The position numbers and the translations under genes were made by a program. Below the pieces are notes generated by a model. It worked only from the letters and a program-made list of their open reading frames with translations. It was not told the origin of the DNA and did not search any database. From the NCBI RefSeq assembly GCF_003585765.1, contig NZ_CP021235.1, positions 620,001 through 684,000 on the forward strand: DNA of 64,000 bases, read 5' to 3'. Origin of the DNA: Pontibacter actiniarum. Lineage in GTDB: Bacteria; Bacteroidota; Bacteroidia; Cytophagales; Hymenobacteraceae. This document shows positions 51,308 through 61,509 of this stretch, one piece after another (positions within the stretch are counted from its first letter, which is position 1; every line of letters begins with the position of its first letter).

Positions 51308-52327
51308 TTACCAAGCCCATTCCGGGCATATAACCTTTCTTGTGTTACGGAGCTTAAAGCCGAGCACCACCTCGTGGCTTCCGGCATTCGCCTGGCCCAG
51401 CGGCGATGTGCTGGCATCGTAGGAGTAGGCCAGGTCAAACAGGTGGTTGATGTTAATGCCGGCCATAGCCGCCACGGATTCTTCGTGCCGGTAAGTAACG
51501 CCCGCCCAGAGCCTGTTGGCGTAAAGCACTTTCACAGTGGCGTCTACCGAGGCCGGGCTTGGCTGCGCCATCTTGACCATCATGGAGGGGACCACCGAAA
51601 TATAAGGAGACACATCAAAGCGGTAGCCGCTTGTCAGGAAGTAGTGCTGCTGCAGGGAGCCGTCGTTGTCGTCCGGGGTGTTGGCTTCCACAAACTTTCG
51701 TTTGCTCGGCACCAGCTGCGCACCCGACACACCGGCGTAGAAATTGCGGGAGTAGAGCCAGAGGCCCAGGCTGAGGTCGAACTTGGTCTCATTGGCCCGC
51801 CCGTCGTAAATGGCCGGGTCGTTGATGCTGTTCTTGGCCAGCTTCACCCGGGCCGGGTCCAGGCTGTACTGGATGAGGCCCGGCTGTACGCCGGCAGCAA
51901 TGCGCAGCGTGCGCGACAGAGGCTGGTGGTAGGCGTAACTGGCTGAGATGCTTCCGCGCTTCAGAGGCCCCGTCTCCGTAGACATCGCCATCAGCCCCAA
52001 ACCGTGGTGCGGGCGCACGCGGCGGTACACGTTCTGCTTTGTGCTCGCCTCCTTTGCCACGTTGCCAGTGCGACCGCCATTGTAGGAGCTGGAGCTCTTA
52101 TGGATCGGCATGTGCAGTGTGGCGTAGTACGACTGCGGCGCACCCTCCAGGCCGGACCACTGCTGGCGCGTACCAAGCTTCAGGTCTCCATAGTCCTCGA
52201 TGCCGGTAATGGCCGGGTTGGCCAGGTAGTTATTTAACGAATACTGCGTGTACTGCGGCCGCTGCTGCGCCATGGCACTGCCTGCCACGGCAAAAAGCAT
52301 GAAGCCAAGGGCTAAAAGTCTGTTCAT
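51308..52327 (-). CDS. PorP/SprF family T9SS-associated outer-membrane protein
   Basis: The 339-residue protein has a signal peptide (ends GSAMAQ) and the PorP/SprF pattern: QRPQYTQYSLNNYLANPAITGIEDYGDLKLGTRQQWSGLEGAPQ near the start and barrel-like strands thereafter, such as FDLSLGLWLYSRNFYAGVSG and LWAGVTYRHEESVAAMAGIN. SprF-type proteins anchor or help export large T9SS type B substrates. It lies 9 bp downstream of exactly such a substrate gene on the same strand. C-terminal VVLGFKLRN strand is followed by a short basic end. Confidence 0.95.
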   Translation of the reverse strand: MNRLLALGFMLFAVAGSAMAQQRPQYTQYSLNNYLANPAITGIEDYGDLKLGTRQQWSGLEGAPQSYYATLHMPIHKSSSSYNGGRTGNVAKEASTKQNVYRRVRPHHGLGLMAMSTETGPLKRGSISASYAYHQPLSRTLRIAAGVQPGLIQYSLDPARVKLAKNSINDPAIYDGRANETKFDLSLGLWLYSRNFYAGVSGAQLVPSKRKFVEANTPDDNDGSLQQHYFLTSGYRFDVSPYISVVPSMMVKMAQPSPASVDATVKVLYANRLWAGVTYRHEESVAAMAGININHLFDLAYSYDASTSPLGQANAGSHEVVLGFKLRNTRKVICPEWAW

Positions 52328-52336
52328 AGGGGGCGG

Positions 52337-55300
52337 TTATTTAACGATGGTTATGCTGCCGGTCAGCGGCTTTTCATTTGTATCTAATTTGATGACATAG
52401 TAGTAGGTTGCCATGGGCAGCGGCTTGCCGTTCTGGCTGCCGTCCCAAGGAGCCTGGTACCCGTCTGAGCTGAACACCATGTTGCCCCACTGGTTAAAGA
52501 TCTGGACTTTGCAGTTGGTGTACTTGTCGATATTCTCAATCTCCCAGGTGTCGTTAATGCCGTCCTGGTTCGGAGTGAACGTGTTCGGGATATCCACAAA
52601 CGGCAGTACACGCACCACCACCTCATCGCTGAAAGTACAGCCGCCCTCTGTTGTGGCTGTCACGGTGTAGACGGTCGTCTTATCCGGAGTAACGGTAGGG
52701 TTGGAAATGTTGGGGTTGTTCATCCCCTCAGCCGGCGACCAGGTATAAGTCAGGCCTCCGCTGGCTTCCAGCTGTGCGCTTCTGCCTTTTACCACCGTTA
52801 CATCAGGGCCCGCGCTTAGCTTGGGCTCCGTTACCGTCACCGTCACCGCCTGCCGTTCGCTGGCACAGTTCTGCGCCACCTCCTGCACGTAGTAAGTGGT
52901 GGTGTACTGGAGCACAGGCGTTGTAAACGAATTTTCTGTTGCCACCGGGTTGCCGCCTGCCGCACTTGCGAACCACTCCAGCCTGCCGCCTTTCCCGGTG
53001 GCTGTAAGTGTTGTGCTGAGGCCGGCACATATGTTGGCTCCCTGTGCCACAGGCTTCTCTGGCAGTGGTGTTACCCTTACCTCTACGGCATTGCTCGTAA
53101 GGGAGCCGCAGGAGGCCGAGGTCACCACGCGTCTGAACCAGGTGTTGTCCGTTAGCGGGTATGGCGTGTAGTCCTTTCTGTTGTTCTGGCCCGGTGCTGG
53201 CTTGTAAATGCCGTCGCGGGTGCCGCTGAACTCCCACAGGAATGCCGGAGTGCCGCTGCCGCCTTCCGGCTCGGAGCCGCTGAGCGTGGCCGGAGCCTCT
53301 CCATAGCACACCACCTGCGTGCTGGATAAAACAACGTTATTGCTCAGCTCAGGCTTTACGGTTACAAGTACAGGGTTGCTGATGTCTGTGTAAGCACCGG
53401 AGGTGACGATACGGCGGAACCAGGTGTTTTGGCTTACCGGCCCCGGCTGGAAACTCTGTGCATCGTTTGGCGCACCGTCCAGTCCCTGGGCGGTTACGAA
53501 ACCTGTTTTGTCGCCCTTCGTGCTGCTTTCCCAGCGGTAATTGAAGTTACCCTCACCGCCTTTCGGAAGCTCCCCCTCCAGCGTTGCCGGTACACTGCCG
53601 GTACAGATGGTTTGGTCCGATTTCACCACGTTGTTGGCAATCTCGGCAATCACTGTGATCACCACCTCATTGGAAATAGCCTCACATCCGCCGGATATCA
53701 CCACGCGGCGATACCAGGTGTCGGTGTACAGTCCCGTCGGGAACACGTACTCCGCACTCTCGTTGGCACCCTGTGCCGGCTGAAAGTCCTGGCCATTGGT
53801 GCGGGACTCCCAGCGGTAGCTGTACTTGCCGTTGCCGCCAGCCAGTGGCGTTGTGTTCAGGCCGGTAAGCTTGGCCGGCTTTGTGCCAGCATAAATGCTC
53901 TGCGAGGCCTTGATGTTGTAGTTCTGGATTGGGCTGTTTACCGTTACCTTCACAGCAGGGGAGTAGCTGATGCACCCACCGGACGTAACTTTACGGCGGA
54001 AAAGGGTGGTTTTGCTGAGTGGCCCCGGCTGGTAGCTGCCGTCTGCGCGGGTATTGTTGCCCGCCGCCGGCATAAAGTCCGTGTCTCCTTCCGACTTGTA
54101 CTCCCAGGTGTACGCATACTTGCCAGCCTCACCGCCGGAAGTAGGCGTCAGGCTGCTCAGCAGGGTTGGCGTGCCGCCCTGGCACACTTCCTGGTCTCCC
54201 GTGATCAGGTTCAGCAGTTTTGGGTTTACCGTAACTGTCACCGGGTCGCTGGTGCTCACGTTGCAGGTGCCTGACATCACGATCCTGCGGAAAGTAGTTG
54301 TTTGCGTGAGGTTATTGGCTGTCCAGTCTTTGGTGCTGTTGCCGCGGCTGTCCGGTATCTCCCGGTACTCTCCACCAGCCACCCTGGACTCCCAGTAGTA
54401 AGTATAGGTGCCGGGGCCGTTGCCGCCTTGCGGCGCCTCTCCGGTTAGTGTAGCGTTATCGCCCTCGCATACAGTTTGGTTGCCGCGAATACTATTCTTG
54501 CTGATCGCAGGCGCTACCGTTACCATCAGTATGTTGCTGACGCTTTCGTCGCAGGAGCCAGACTTAACTACGCGTTTGTACCAGGTGTTGCCATCAAGCG
54601 GGGCCTCAGGCTGATAGTTCGGCGTATTGCTGTTTTTGATCTCTTCGAAGGTGGTGTTGTCGGTGCTCACGTACCAGGTGTAAGTATAAGGCGCGGTGCC
54701 GCCTACCAGCACTCCCTTGATCTCACCCGGCACCTGACCCGCACAGATAGCCGGAACAGGCGAAAGCTGGTTTTTGGTGATGGCAGGGATCACCTCTACC
54801 CTGATTGGGTCGGAGGCCAGCTCGCAGCCGTCGGAATAGACAGTACGCTTAAACCAGGTCGGCTTAGCCAGTCCCGCTTTTAAGTTGTAGGCGTTGGCGG
54901 TCGCTCCTGTAACAGCGGTGAACGTAACGCCATCCGTGCTGCTCGCCCACTGGTACGTAAAGGTTGTTGGGCCCCCGCCGCCGTTGGGTTCAGAGCCGGT
55001 CAGGGTAAAGGGCTTGCCTTCGCATACCGGTCCTGCGGCATCCAACGTATTGTTGCCGAGCACCGGGTTAACGGTTACACGGGCTTCTGCACGAGGGCCG
55101 GCGCAATTTCCTACCACGGCCTCTGCATAAAAAACGGTGCTCTCGATTACCTGCGGCTCGTATACTTTGCCGCCATTGGTTACCAGTATATTGCCATGCT
55201 TGTCATACCAGTTGTAGGTACCGGCTGTGCCTTGTGCTACCAGTGTGGCTTTGCCGGCTCCACAGATGATAACAGGAGCCACAACAGGGGCCGCAATCTC

Positions 55301-58201
55301 CGGTCGCACCACCACGGTTACTTTCGTGCGGGGGCTGGCGCATTGGTTTTCGGCCACGTGTTCTGCAAAGAAGGTAGTGGTTTGCTTTAGCTGCCCTGTT
55401 TCAAAGCTAGTGCCTGCCGCTGTCGTGCCGATCAGGGTGCCGCCCTGCGGCTGCGTATACCAGTTTACTTTGCCTGCCTGGATTTTGGTGGCGAGCGTGG
55501 TGCTGGTGTTATAGCAAATGTCTTTTACACCGGTTACCACTGGCGCAGTCGGAAGCGGCTTCACAGTTACCTGCGTCTGGTCGGTGGTAAAGCAGGTGCC
55601 GGTATAGTAGGTGTATGTTAAAGTATAGGTGCCAACCTCTGCCGGTGTAAAGGTGCCATCTTCGGTCAGGTGCCGCGAACCGCTCCATTTACCTCCTGCC
55701 GGGCTAGCCCCCAGCACGAAGGAGCCGTCGTTCAGGCAACGCTCGATTTCTTTTTCTGCCACCGTAGCCTGTGCCACATCCGTCACAACAACCGTCATCT
55801 GGTCGGAGTTGGAGCAGCCTTTGGCATCGGTGTAAGTATAGGTAAGCACATAATTCCCTTTGCCGTTCGGGATAAAGCTGCCCTCCGCACTTACCTGCTC
55901 TCCGCTCCAGACACCACCAGCCGGGCTGCCCTTCAACTGCAAAGGGGTAGGGTCATCACAAACAGATAGGTCCGGCCCGGCATTTACCTCCGGCAAGGGG
56001 TTTACGGTTACGGTTACCGAAGTCGTGCTGCTGCAACCGGTGGCACTGTTATAGCCTGTAACGGTGTAGGTGATGGTGGCAGCGGGGCTTGCTTCTACAC
56101 TGGCGCCTTCCGTGGCACTCAGGCCATCTGCCGGGGCCCAGGTATAGGTGTCAGCGCCTGTGGCTGCCAGCGTAGCCACGCCTTGCCCCACACAAATCTC
56201 GCTGGCACTGGCGCTTACTGCTACTATTGGTAGCGGGTTTACTTCCACGGTAAAAGTGGTGGTATTGGTACAGCCGGTCGCGGCGTTGGTGCCGGTAAGG
56301 GTGTAGGTGGTTGTCTCGGTTGGATTGGCAACCACTTTGGCTCCCTTAGTGGTGTTCAGGCCGGTGGCCGGTGCCCAGGTATAGGTATCGGCGCCCTCCA
56401 CAGTCAGGGTGGTGCTGCCGCCGATACAGAGCGCCGGTTCGGTAGAAGTTACCTTCAGCTCTGGCAGCGGGTTGATGACAACCTGCTGCGTGGCCGCCTC
56501 AGAGCTGCCGCACTCATTTGTGGCCACCACGCTGACCGTATAAGTGCCTGCCTCGGTAAAGTGTATGCTTGGGTAGGCCGAGCCTGCGTCGGTTCCGTTC
56601 TCAAACGTAGTTGCACCCGGGCCCGAAACAGACCAGGCGTACTGGCTGATGGTACCCAGTTGGGCATCGTAAGTTGGTGCGTGCGCAGCGTTCTCGGCTG
56701 TAAAGGCAAGGGTTTGCGGCCCGCAGTACACCTGCGGTGCCGGCAGCTTTACCTGCGGCTTTGCTTTTATGGTGATGGTCGTCTCCTTCAGCGTGGTTTG
56801 GCAGCTGTTGCTGGCTGTCAGGGAAATGGTGTAGGTGCCGGACTTGTTAAACTGGAAGGCGGCATCTCTGGATGTTGACTTGGTACCCTGTGTAAACTCC
56901 CACCCCTCGGCCGGGCTTACCCGCCAGGTATAGTTGGCTGTTGGGCCGGTGGAGGTATTGTTGGCCGCGAAAACGGCCGATGCGCATGTATCGTCGCCGC
57001 TGAGGGTGAAATCAGCAACCGGCGGCTCTTCAATCACGATGACCTTGTTCACTGTACTTGATGTACATTTTGTGTTAAGTCCCGTAGGGGTGGCCGTCAT
57101 AACGATACTGTAGGTGCCCGGCTGCGTAAATTTAACCGATGGGCTTTTGGTCTTGCTGGTGCCGGAGGTATACTCCCAGCCCTGTGCCGGGGAGATCTCC
57201 CAGTCTACGATATAGCTACCGGCGTTGGTGCCGGCATTGGCGTTTGCGTTAAAGCCTTCAATGGTCTTGTCCGTTAGTTTGATAGGCGTGTTTAAGCAGG
57301 CTTTGCCGATGGCGAAGTCGGCAATAGGACCTTTGGATACCTTTATGCCTCCCACGGTGGCGGGAGTGGTGCCGCAGGGGTTGGTGGCAGTGGCTGTCAG
57401 GGTGAAAGCACGCCCTGGCTTGCTCATCGAGGATTCTGTAAATGTGTGCTCAATGGTTGCAGGCAGGTTGGCATGCGAGAACACCATCGGGGCTGACCCG
57501 TCGTCGAACTGGAAAGTATAAACCGTTTGCGGGGAGTTGTTTTTTACGATCTCCTTATCAATGTCAAAGATAAAGGTGGCAGGGGCACAGTCGTTTGTGT
57601 TACCGCGGCTGGAGATGCCCAGGCTGGGGTTACTGCCTATGAACACACGCTCCTCGTGCGTGCCTTTGCACCCATGTGCGTCATACGCCGTTACGCGCAA
57701 GCTAAAAGAGCCTCCTGACCTATAGGTGTGGGTGGCTGTCTCAAACTCCGGTCCCAGGGTGGTTGTGTTGCCGTCGCCCCAGTTTATCTCATAGCGGGTG
57801 TTGGTTTCCTTGGTGACAGAGGCATTCTCTATGGTGAGCTCAAACGTGGCTACATTTCCGGCATAGCTACAGGAGGTAAAGAAGCTGATGGGGTCCACCA
57901 CGGTGGCGTCCGGGCCGTCCGTCACCGTAACCTCCTCGGAGGTGCCTTCGCAGCCATCCTCCTGTTTCGTGGTGACAGTGTAGCTGCCCTCTTTGGTAAC
58001 GGCGATGCTTTGTGTAGTGGCTCCGGTAGACCACAGGTAAGTGGCAGCAGGGCTGGCAGTAAGGTTTACCTGACCGGTGCTGCAGAGGTCACCGGAGGTT
58101 GTTACGGTAGGGGCGCATGGTTGGGAAGAGGCATAGCTTGAGAAGGCACTCCACAGCTGCAGCAGGAGCAGGCAGGAGAAGCCTTTGGCAAATTGGCGCA
58201 T
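52337..58201 (-). CDS. Giant T9SS type B surface protein with PKD and Ig-like repeats
   Basis: The 1954-residue protein has a signal peptide, several PKD-type domains in the first 580 residues (YEINWGDGNTTTLGPEFETATHTY, VYTFQFDDGSAPM), two Ig-like repeats with YTWAPA.GL (about 584-737), two WSG-type repeats, two LVAQ/Ig modules, then seven tandem modules of about 95 residues (about 1045-1715), a last YTWSPAEGM repeat and a gliding-motility-type C-terminal sorting domain (FTPNQDGINDTW..., about 1865-1954). It should be exported by T9SS and displayed as an adhesin-like fibre. The SprF partner gene follows after 9 bp. The start codon overlaps AAAGTATATG. Confidence 0.95.
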   Translation of the reverse strand: MRQFAKGFSCLLLLQLWSAFSSYASSQPCAPTVTTSGDLCSTGQVNLTASPAATYLWSTGATTQSIAVTKEGSYTVTTKQEDGCEGTSEEVTVTDGPDATVVDPISFFTSCSYAGNVATFELTIENASVTKETNTRYEINWGDGNTTTLGPEFETATHTYRSGGSFSLRVTAYDAHGCKGTHEERVFIGSNPSLGISSRGNTNDCAPATFIFDIDKEIVKNNSPQTVYTFQFDDGSAPMVFSHANLPATIEHTFTESSMSKPGRAFTLTATATNPCGTTPATVGGIKVSKGPIADFAIGKACLNTPIKLTDKTIEGFNANANAGTNAGSYIVDWEISPAQGWEYTSGTSKTKSPSVKFTQPGTYSIVMTATPTGLNTKCTSSTVNKVIVIEEPPVADFTLSGDDTCASAVFAANNTSTGPTANYTWRVSPAEGWEFTQGTKSTSRDAAFQFNKSGTYTISLTASNSCQTTLKETTITIKAKPQVKLPAPQVYCGPQTLAFTAENAAHAPTYDAQLGTISQYAWSVSGPGATTFENGTDAGSAYPSIHFTEAGTYTVSVVATNECGSSEAATQQVVINPLPELKVTSTEPALCIGGSTTLTVEGADTYTWAPATGLNTTKGAKVVANPTETTTYTLTGTNAATGCTNTTTFTVEVNPLPIVAVSASASEICVGQGVATLAATGADTYTWAPADGLSATEGASVEASPAATITYTVTGYNSATGCSSTTSVTVTVNPLPEVNAGPDLSVCDDPTPLQLKGSPAGGVWSGEQVSAEGSFIPNGKGNYVLTYTYTDAKGCSNSDQMTVVVTDVAQATVAEKEIERCLNDGSFVLGASPAGGKWSGSRHLTEDGTFTPAEVGTYTLTYTYYTGTCFTTDQTQVTVKPLPTAPVVTGVKDICYNTSTTLATKIQAGKVNWYTQPQGGTLIGTTAAGTSFETGQLKQTTTFFAEHVAENQCASPRTKVTVVVRPEIAAPVVAPVIICGAGKATLVAQGTAGTYNWYDKHGNILVTNGGKVYEPQVIESTVFYAEAVVGNCAGPRAEARVTVNPVLGNNTLDAAGPVCEGKPFTLTGSEPNGGGGPTTFTYQWASSTDGVTFTAVTGATANAYNLKAGLAKPTWFKRTVYSDGCELASDPIRVEVIPAITKNQLSPVPAICAGQVPGEIKGVLVGGTAPYTYTWYVSTDNTTFEEIKNSNTPNYQPEAPLDGNTWYKRVVKSGSCDESVSNILMVTVAPAISKNSIRGNQTVCEGDNATLTGEAPQGGNGPGTYTYYWESRVAGGEYREIPDSRGNSTKDWTANNLTQTTTFRRIVMSGTCNVSTSDPVTVTVNPKLLNLITGDQEVCQGGTPTLLSSLTPTSGGEAGKYAYTWEYKSEGDTDFMPAAGNNTRADGSYQPGPLSKTTLFRRKVTSGGCISYSPAVKVTVNSPIQNYNIKASQSIYAGTKPAKLTGLNTTPLAGGNGKYSYRWESRTNGQDFQPAQGANESAEYVFPTGLYTDTWYRRVVISGGCEAISNEVVITVIAEIANNVVKSDQTICTGSVPATLEGELPKGGEGNFNYRWESSTKGDKTGFVTAQGLDGAPNDAQSFQPGPVSQNTWFRRIVTSGAYTDISNPVLVTVKPELSNNVVLSSTQVVCYGEAPATLSGSEPEGGSGTPAFLWEFSGTRDGIYKPAPGQNNRKDYTPYPLTDNTWFRRVVTSASCGSLTSNAVEVRVTPLPEKPVAQGANICAGLSTTLTATGKGGRLEWFASAAGGNPVATENSFTTPVLQYTTTYYVQEVAQNCASERQAVTVTVTEPKLSAGPDVTVVKGRSAQLEASGGLTYTWSPAEGMNNPNISNPTVTPDKTTVYTVTATTEGGCTFSDEVVVRVLPFVDIPNTFTPNQDGINDTWEIENIDKYTNCKVQIFNQWGNMVFSSDGYQAPWDGSQNGKPLPMATYYYVIKLDTNEKPLTGSITIVK
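53060..55066 (-). repeat. Seven tandem modules of about 280-295 bp inside the giant gene
   Basis: Modules start near 55065, 54785, 54505, 54218, 53926, 53637 and 53345 on the minus strand. Each encodes a start like NNVVKSDQTICTGSVPATLEG, a GG-rich turn, Y.WESS..G, then TWFRRVV.SG.C. They have drifted apart, unlike recent DNA duplication. Confidence 0.85.
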
Positions 58202-59275
58202 ATACTTTGGCTGTAAATCTACTTTATAAGTTTAGCTTTTAAGTTCACGTTCTGGTTGTAATGCTCAGCCAGTAGCTGTTCTGTCGGCCGCCGGGCAGCC
58301 TTGGGTTGCCCGGCGGAAATACAGGGCAAAATATTTATGGCAGCTGGCACGGCTACTAAAGCTGAAGCTGCTATAGACAGGTTAATTGAATTTAGGGGTA
58401 GTAAAGTTCAAAAGGGGAGAGATATTTCTGAACTTTTTTAAATATAACGAAACCAATTTTTAATTACTTGCGTAGCAGCGTCCTCTCGTTTGTTTTCGTT
58501 GCGCCTGTTTCACAGCGCCTCTATGCTGTATCTGAAGGTGTCATCCATGTTTTGGCAGCCGGAGGAGTACAAGTGGCAGCTTTCTGTTTACCCTGTACCT
58601 TGGCTGAACCTGTCCTTAGGGTGCCGCGTACCCGGTGTTTCACCCTTTCTATATAGGTAATCTGGGTTTTACTCCTTGTATAACTTTGGTGGCATTCCCG
58701 GGGTGAGGTAATTATACTATGGGTGGTGTGTTATTGTACAATTTTGTTGTTTTAAAAACTAGCCGCACCCTGTTCTAAAATGGCTTTAGGGTAACCGACA
58801 CACACATCTGGGTAAATAGGCATGCCCGCACAGGCAAGATAGAATGAATTATATATATATAGTTATAAAAGAAGCTTTGCGCCGGATTATGCGTTGGAAG
58901 AGCCAAATTGTACTTCTGAAGCAGGTTTTTATTCAAATAGAGCAATTATAGTATATATAAACATTGTGTTTTTGATATATTATTTAATTACTTTTTTTCA
59001 ATGGAACTTAGTAAAATCATAAACCTTACCATTTGTAAGCCGTATTTTCCCCTATAACAGAAGAACGACACGAGGGCGGTTAAGCTGAACCGCCGGAGGT
59101 TGTTCGCAAGGCAACGGCTTCAAGAAAAAAGCAAAAGTTTAACGAAGCTTAACAACTGGTGTAGATGTCTTAACGCGCTAGGTCTGCTACAGCGGCAGCA
59201 TGTGAAGAGAACCAGAGGGCAGTGCAGAAAAAGACACGAAGGGTTATTATATGATTAAATAAGTACAAGACCAAG
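58202..59275. other. 1.07-kb intergenic region upstream of the polysaccharide locus
   Basis: No credible gene. The part at 58830-59020 is very AT-rich (runs of TATA and T). From 59060 a GC-richer leader follows with an inverted repeat GGCGGTT / AACCGCC (59074-59093) and a second small hairpin GTTG...CAAC near 59101-59117. No exact promoter consensus was placed. The region is divergent and must hold the control of both the giant surface protein gene and the polysaccharide genes. Confidence 0.6.
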
Positions 59276-60670
59276 ATGAATAAATATAGACACTATTACA
59301 GTTTTAACAGAGTTCTTCTGTTAATCCTGGACGTTACGCTTATCGCATTCGCGTTCAAGTTCTCCAACCTAATCCGCTACGGCAGCCTGGACCTTGATTA
59401 CCAGTACAACGTCTTCTTCGTGTTGTTTGCGCTGGTGTGGTGGATCGTCTCTGGCTTCTCAAACTTTGTTTTCAGGGTTGACGGCCTTTTCACCATGGAC
59501 AAGCGGCTTGCCAACCTGATTAACGTCTTTATCATGCATGCCTTTATCCTGGCAAGCTGTATCGTGGTCTTTAACCTGGAAGAACTCTCCCGCCTGCTGC
59601 TGCTGTACACGTACCTGTCCACGGCCTTGCTGATTGGCTTTAGCCGGTTGCTGTTGCAGCAGGTGTACCGCTACTGCACCAATTCTGGGATGGCGCACAC
59701 CCGCTACGTGATCGTGGGCACCGGATCTGCCGCCAGAGCCTTGCACCAGACAATGAGCAACAACGACGAGTTCGGAACCAAGTTCATGGGCTTCTTCGAC
59801 GATGAAGTGGATGAAAACAACCCGTATAACAGCCAGGTGTGCGGCACCATGGAGGACCTGAAGGAGTACTGCCTGCAGCACAGCATTGATGAAATCTACT
59901 ATACCAAGCCGCTGAATGACAAAGCGCAGATCGACGAGCTGACTCAGTTCGCAGAAGACAACTTTGTGTACCTGCGCATCGTGCCGGATTTCAGCGCCAT
60001 TGTGCAGAAAGAGGTTAACATGTACTTCTACCACAACATCCCGATGATCAGCGTGCGTAACGAGCCGTTAGAGATGGCCTCCAACCGTGTCGTGAAACGG
60101 GCGTTCGATGTGCTGTTCTCGCTGGTTGTGATCCTGCTGGTCTTCCCGATCCTCTTCCCGATCATCGCGCTGGCTATTAAGCTGGAGTCCAAGGGGCCGG
60201 TTTTCTTTAAGCAGCTGCGCCCGGGCAAAAAGAACAGGCTGTTCGTGTGCTACAAGTTCCGCACCATGCGGGTGAATAACAACACCGAGCTGCAGGCCAC
60301 CAAAAACGACCCAAGAATAACGCGGGTGGGGGCCTTTATGCGCAAAACCAACCTTGATGAGCTGCCTCAGTTCTTTAACGTGCTGCTAGGCGACATGTCA
60401 GTGGTAGGGCCGCGCCCGAACCTGGTGTCTCAGCTGGACCATTACTCAAAAGTTATATCCAAGTATAAAGTGCGTCACTTCGTGACGCCGGGCATCACGG
60501 GCTATGCCCAGGTGAGCGGCTTCCGCGGCGAAACCAAAGAGGTGCACCTGATGGAAAAGCGGGTGGAGTATGATGTGATGTACATGGCCAACTGGAGCTT
60601 TATGATGGATATGAAAATTATCTTCCTCACTGTCTGGAACATGGTAAAAGGAGAAAAGAATGCTTACTGA
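59276..60670 (+). CDS. Polyprenyl-phosphate sugar-1-phosphate transferase (initiating, WcaJ-type)
   Basis: The 464-residue inner-membrane protein has four N-terminal spans, a CoA-binding-like domain (RYVIVGTGSAARALHQ, about 140-235), a fifth span and the catalytic bacterial sugar transferase domain: KRAFDVLFSLVVILLVFP, GPVFFKQLRPGKKNRLFVCYKFRTM, FMRKTNLDELPQFFNVLLGDMSVVGPRPN and TPGITGYAQVSGFRG. It moves a sugar phosphate (glucose or galactose type) to undecaprenyl phosphate, the first step of surface polysaccharide assembly. It overlaps the WecG-type gene by 11 bp. Confidence 0.95.
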   Translation: MNKYRHYYSFNRVLLLILDVTLIAFAFKFSNLIRYGSLDLDYQYNVFFVLFALVWWIVSGFSNFVFRVDGLFTMDKRLANLINVFIMHAFILASCIVVFNLEELSRLLLLYTYLSTALLIGFSRLLLQQVYRYCTNSGMAHTRYVIVGTGSAARALHQTMSNNDEFGTKFMGFFDDEVDENNPYNSQVCGTMEDLKEYCLQHSIDEIYYTKPLNDKAQIDELTQFAEDNFVYLRIVPDFSAIVQKEVNMYFYHNIPMISVRNEPLEMASNRVVKRAFDVLFSLVVILLVFPILFPIIALAIKLESKGPVFFKQLRPGKKNRLFVCYKFRTMRVNNNTELQATKNDPRITRVGAFMRKTNLDELPQFFNVLLGDMSVVGPRPNLVSQLDHYSKVISKYKVRHFVTPGITGYAQVSGFRGETKEVHLMEKRVEYDVMYMANWSFMMDMKIIFLTVWNMVKGEKNAY

Positions 60671-61481
60671 TACACTACAAGAAAAAAAGGTGGCGGCCGA
60701 GCCACCCATCAAAGAGAAGCGCCAGCTCCTCAGCTCCCTTATCTCGGCAGGTACCTTTGAAGACTTCGTGAACCAGGTTTTCTGGCTAACAGATAATAAA
60801 GAGTCCTCCTACGTATGCTTTGCCAACGTGCACATGCTGATGGAGGCCCGCAATGACAAGGACTTTCAGGACCTTTTGAACAATGCCGACATCGCCTCAC
60901 CGGATGGGGGGCCGTTGTCTAAACTGATGAAGCTGCTCTACGGCCAGCATCAGGACCGCGTGCCGGGCATGGACCTTATGCCGCGCCTGCTGCAGGAGGC
61001 CGCCGTGCGGGGCAAGTCCGTATACTTCTACGGGTCAACCGACGATGTGCTGGAGGCAGTTGTGGCCCAGGCCAAAAAGGACCTGCCGGATCTGCGCATA
61101 GCCGGGCACTACTCGCCGCCCTTCCGGAAGCTCACGCACATCGAGGACACCGCTATCACCAAGATGATCAACGACTCTGGTGCAGACCTTGTGTTTGTGG
61201 CGCTGGGGTGCCCGAAGCAGGAGCGTTGGATGGCAGACCACAAGGGGCAGGTGAAAGCCTGCATGCTGGGAGTGGGGCAGGCGTACATGACCTATGCCGG
61301 GCTGGAGAGGCGCTTGCCAAAGTGGGCCCGCGACCTGAGCCTGGAGTGGACCTACCGCCTGTGGCAGGAGCCGCGCCGCCTGTGGAAGCGCTACCTGGTG
61401 ACAAACACGCTGTTTCTGTTTGAAGTGGCCAAGCTGATGCTGAGCAAGCGCAGCAACCGAAGGCTGCAACTCACTAAATAG
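60660..61481 (+). CDS. WecG/TagA/CpsF family glycosyltransferase (GT26)
   Basis: The 273-residue protein carries the GT26 signature: YVCFANVHMLMEARNDKDFQDLLNNADIASPDGGPL, GMDLMPRLLQEAA, SVYFYGSTDDVLE and VALGCPKQERWMADH. It should add the second sugar (typically an N-acetylated hexosamine) to the lipid-linked primer made by the preceding enzyme. The 11-bp overlap with that gene shows tight coupling. It is peripheral to the inner membrane; the C-terminal basic helices (EPRRLWKRYLVTNTLFLFE) may help binding. Confidence 0.93.
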   Translation: MLTDTLQEKKVAAEPPIKEKRQLLSSLISAGTFEDFVNQVFWLTDNKESSYVCFANVHMLMEARNDKDFQDLLNNADIASPDGGPLSKLMKLLYGQHQDRVPGMDLMPRLLQEAAVRGKSVYFYGSTDDVLEAVVAQAKKDLPDLRIAGHYSPPFRKLTHIEDTAITKMINDSGADLVFVALGCPKQERWMADHKGQVKACMLGVGQAYMTYAGLERRLPKWARDLSLEWTYRLWQEPRRLWKRYLVTNTLFLFEVAKLMLSKRSNRRLQLTK

Positions 61482-61509
61482 TCATAAAGAAGTTCGGGAG
61501 GAAGAAAAG

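Noticed and set aside
53429..54274. Plus-strand frame of 281 codons opposite the giant surface gene
   Set aside because: The minus strand is a continuous, domain-rich protein; the plus frame is only permitted by repeat composition.
53060..55066. CRISPR-like or satellite repeat
   Set aside because: The periodic signal is protein-level tandem modules of about 285 bp that differ at the DNA level; no short identical repeats with spacers.
59060..59120. tRNA-like sequence (GTTCGCAAG next to small stems)
   Set aside because: No cloverleaf with acceptor and anticodon stems can be drawn; only two small hairpins are present.
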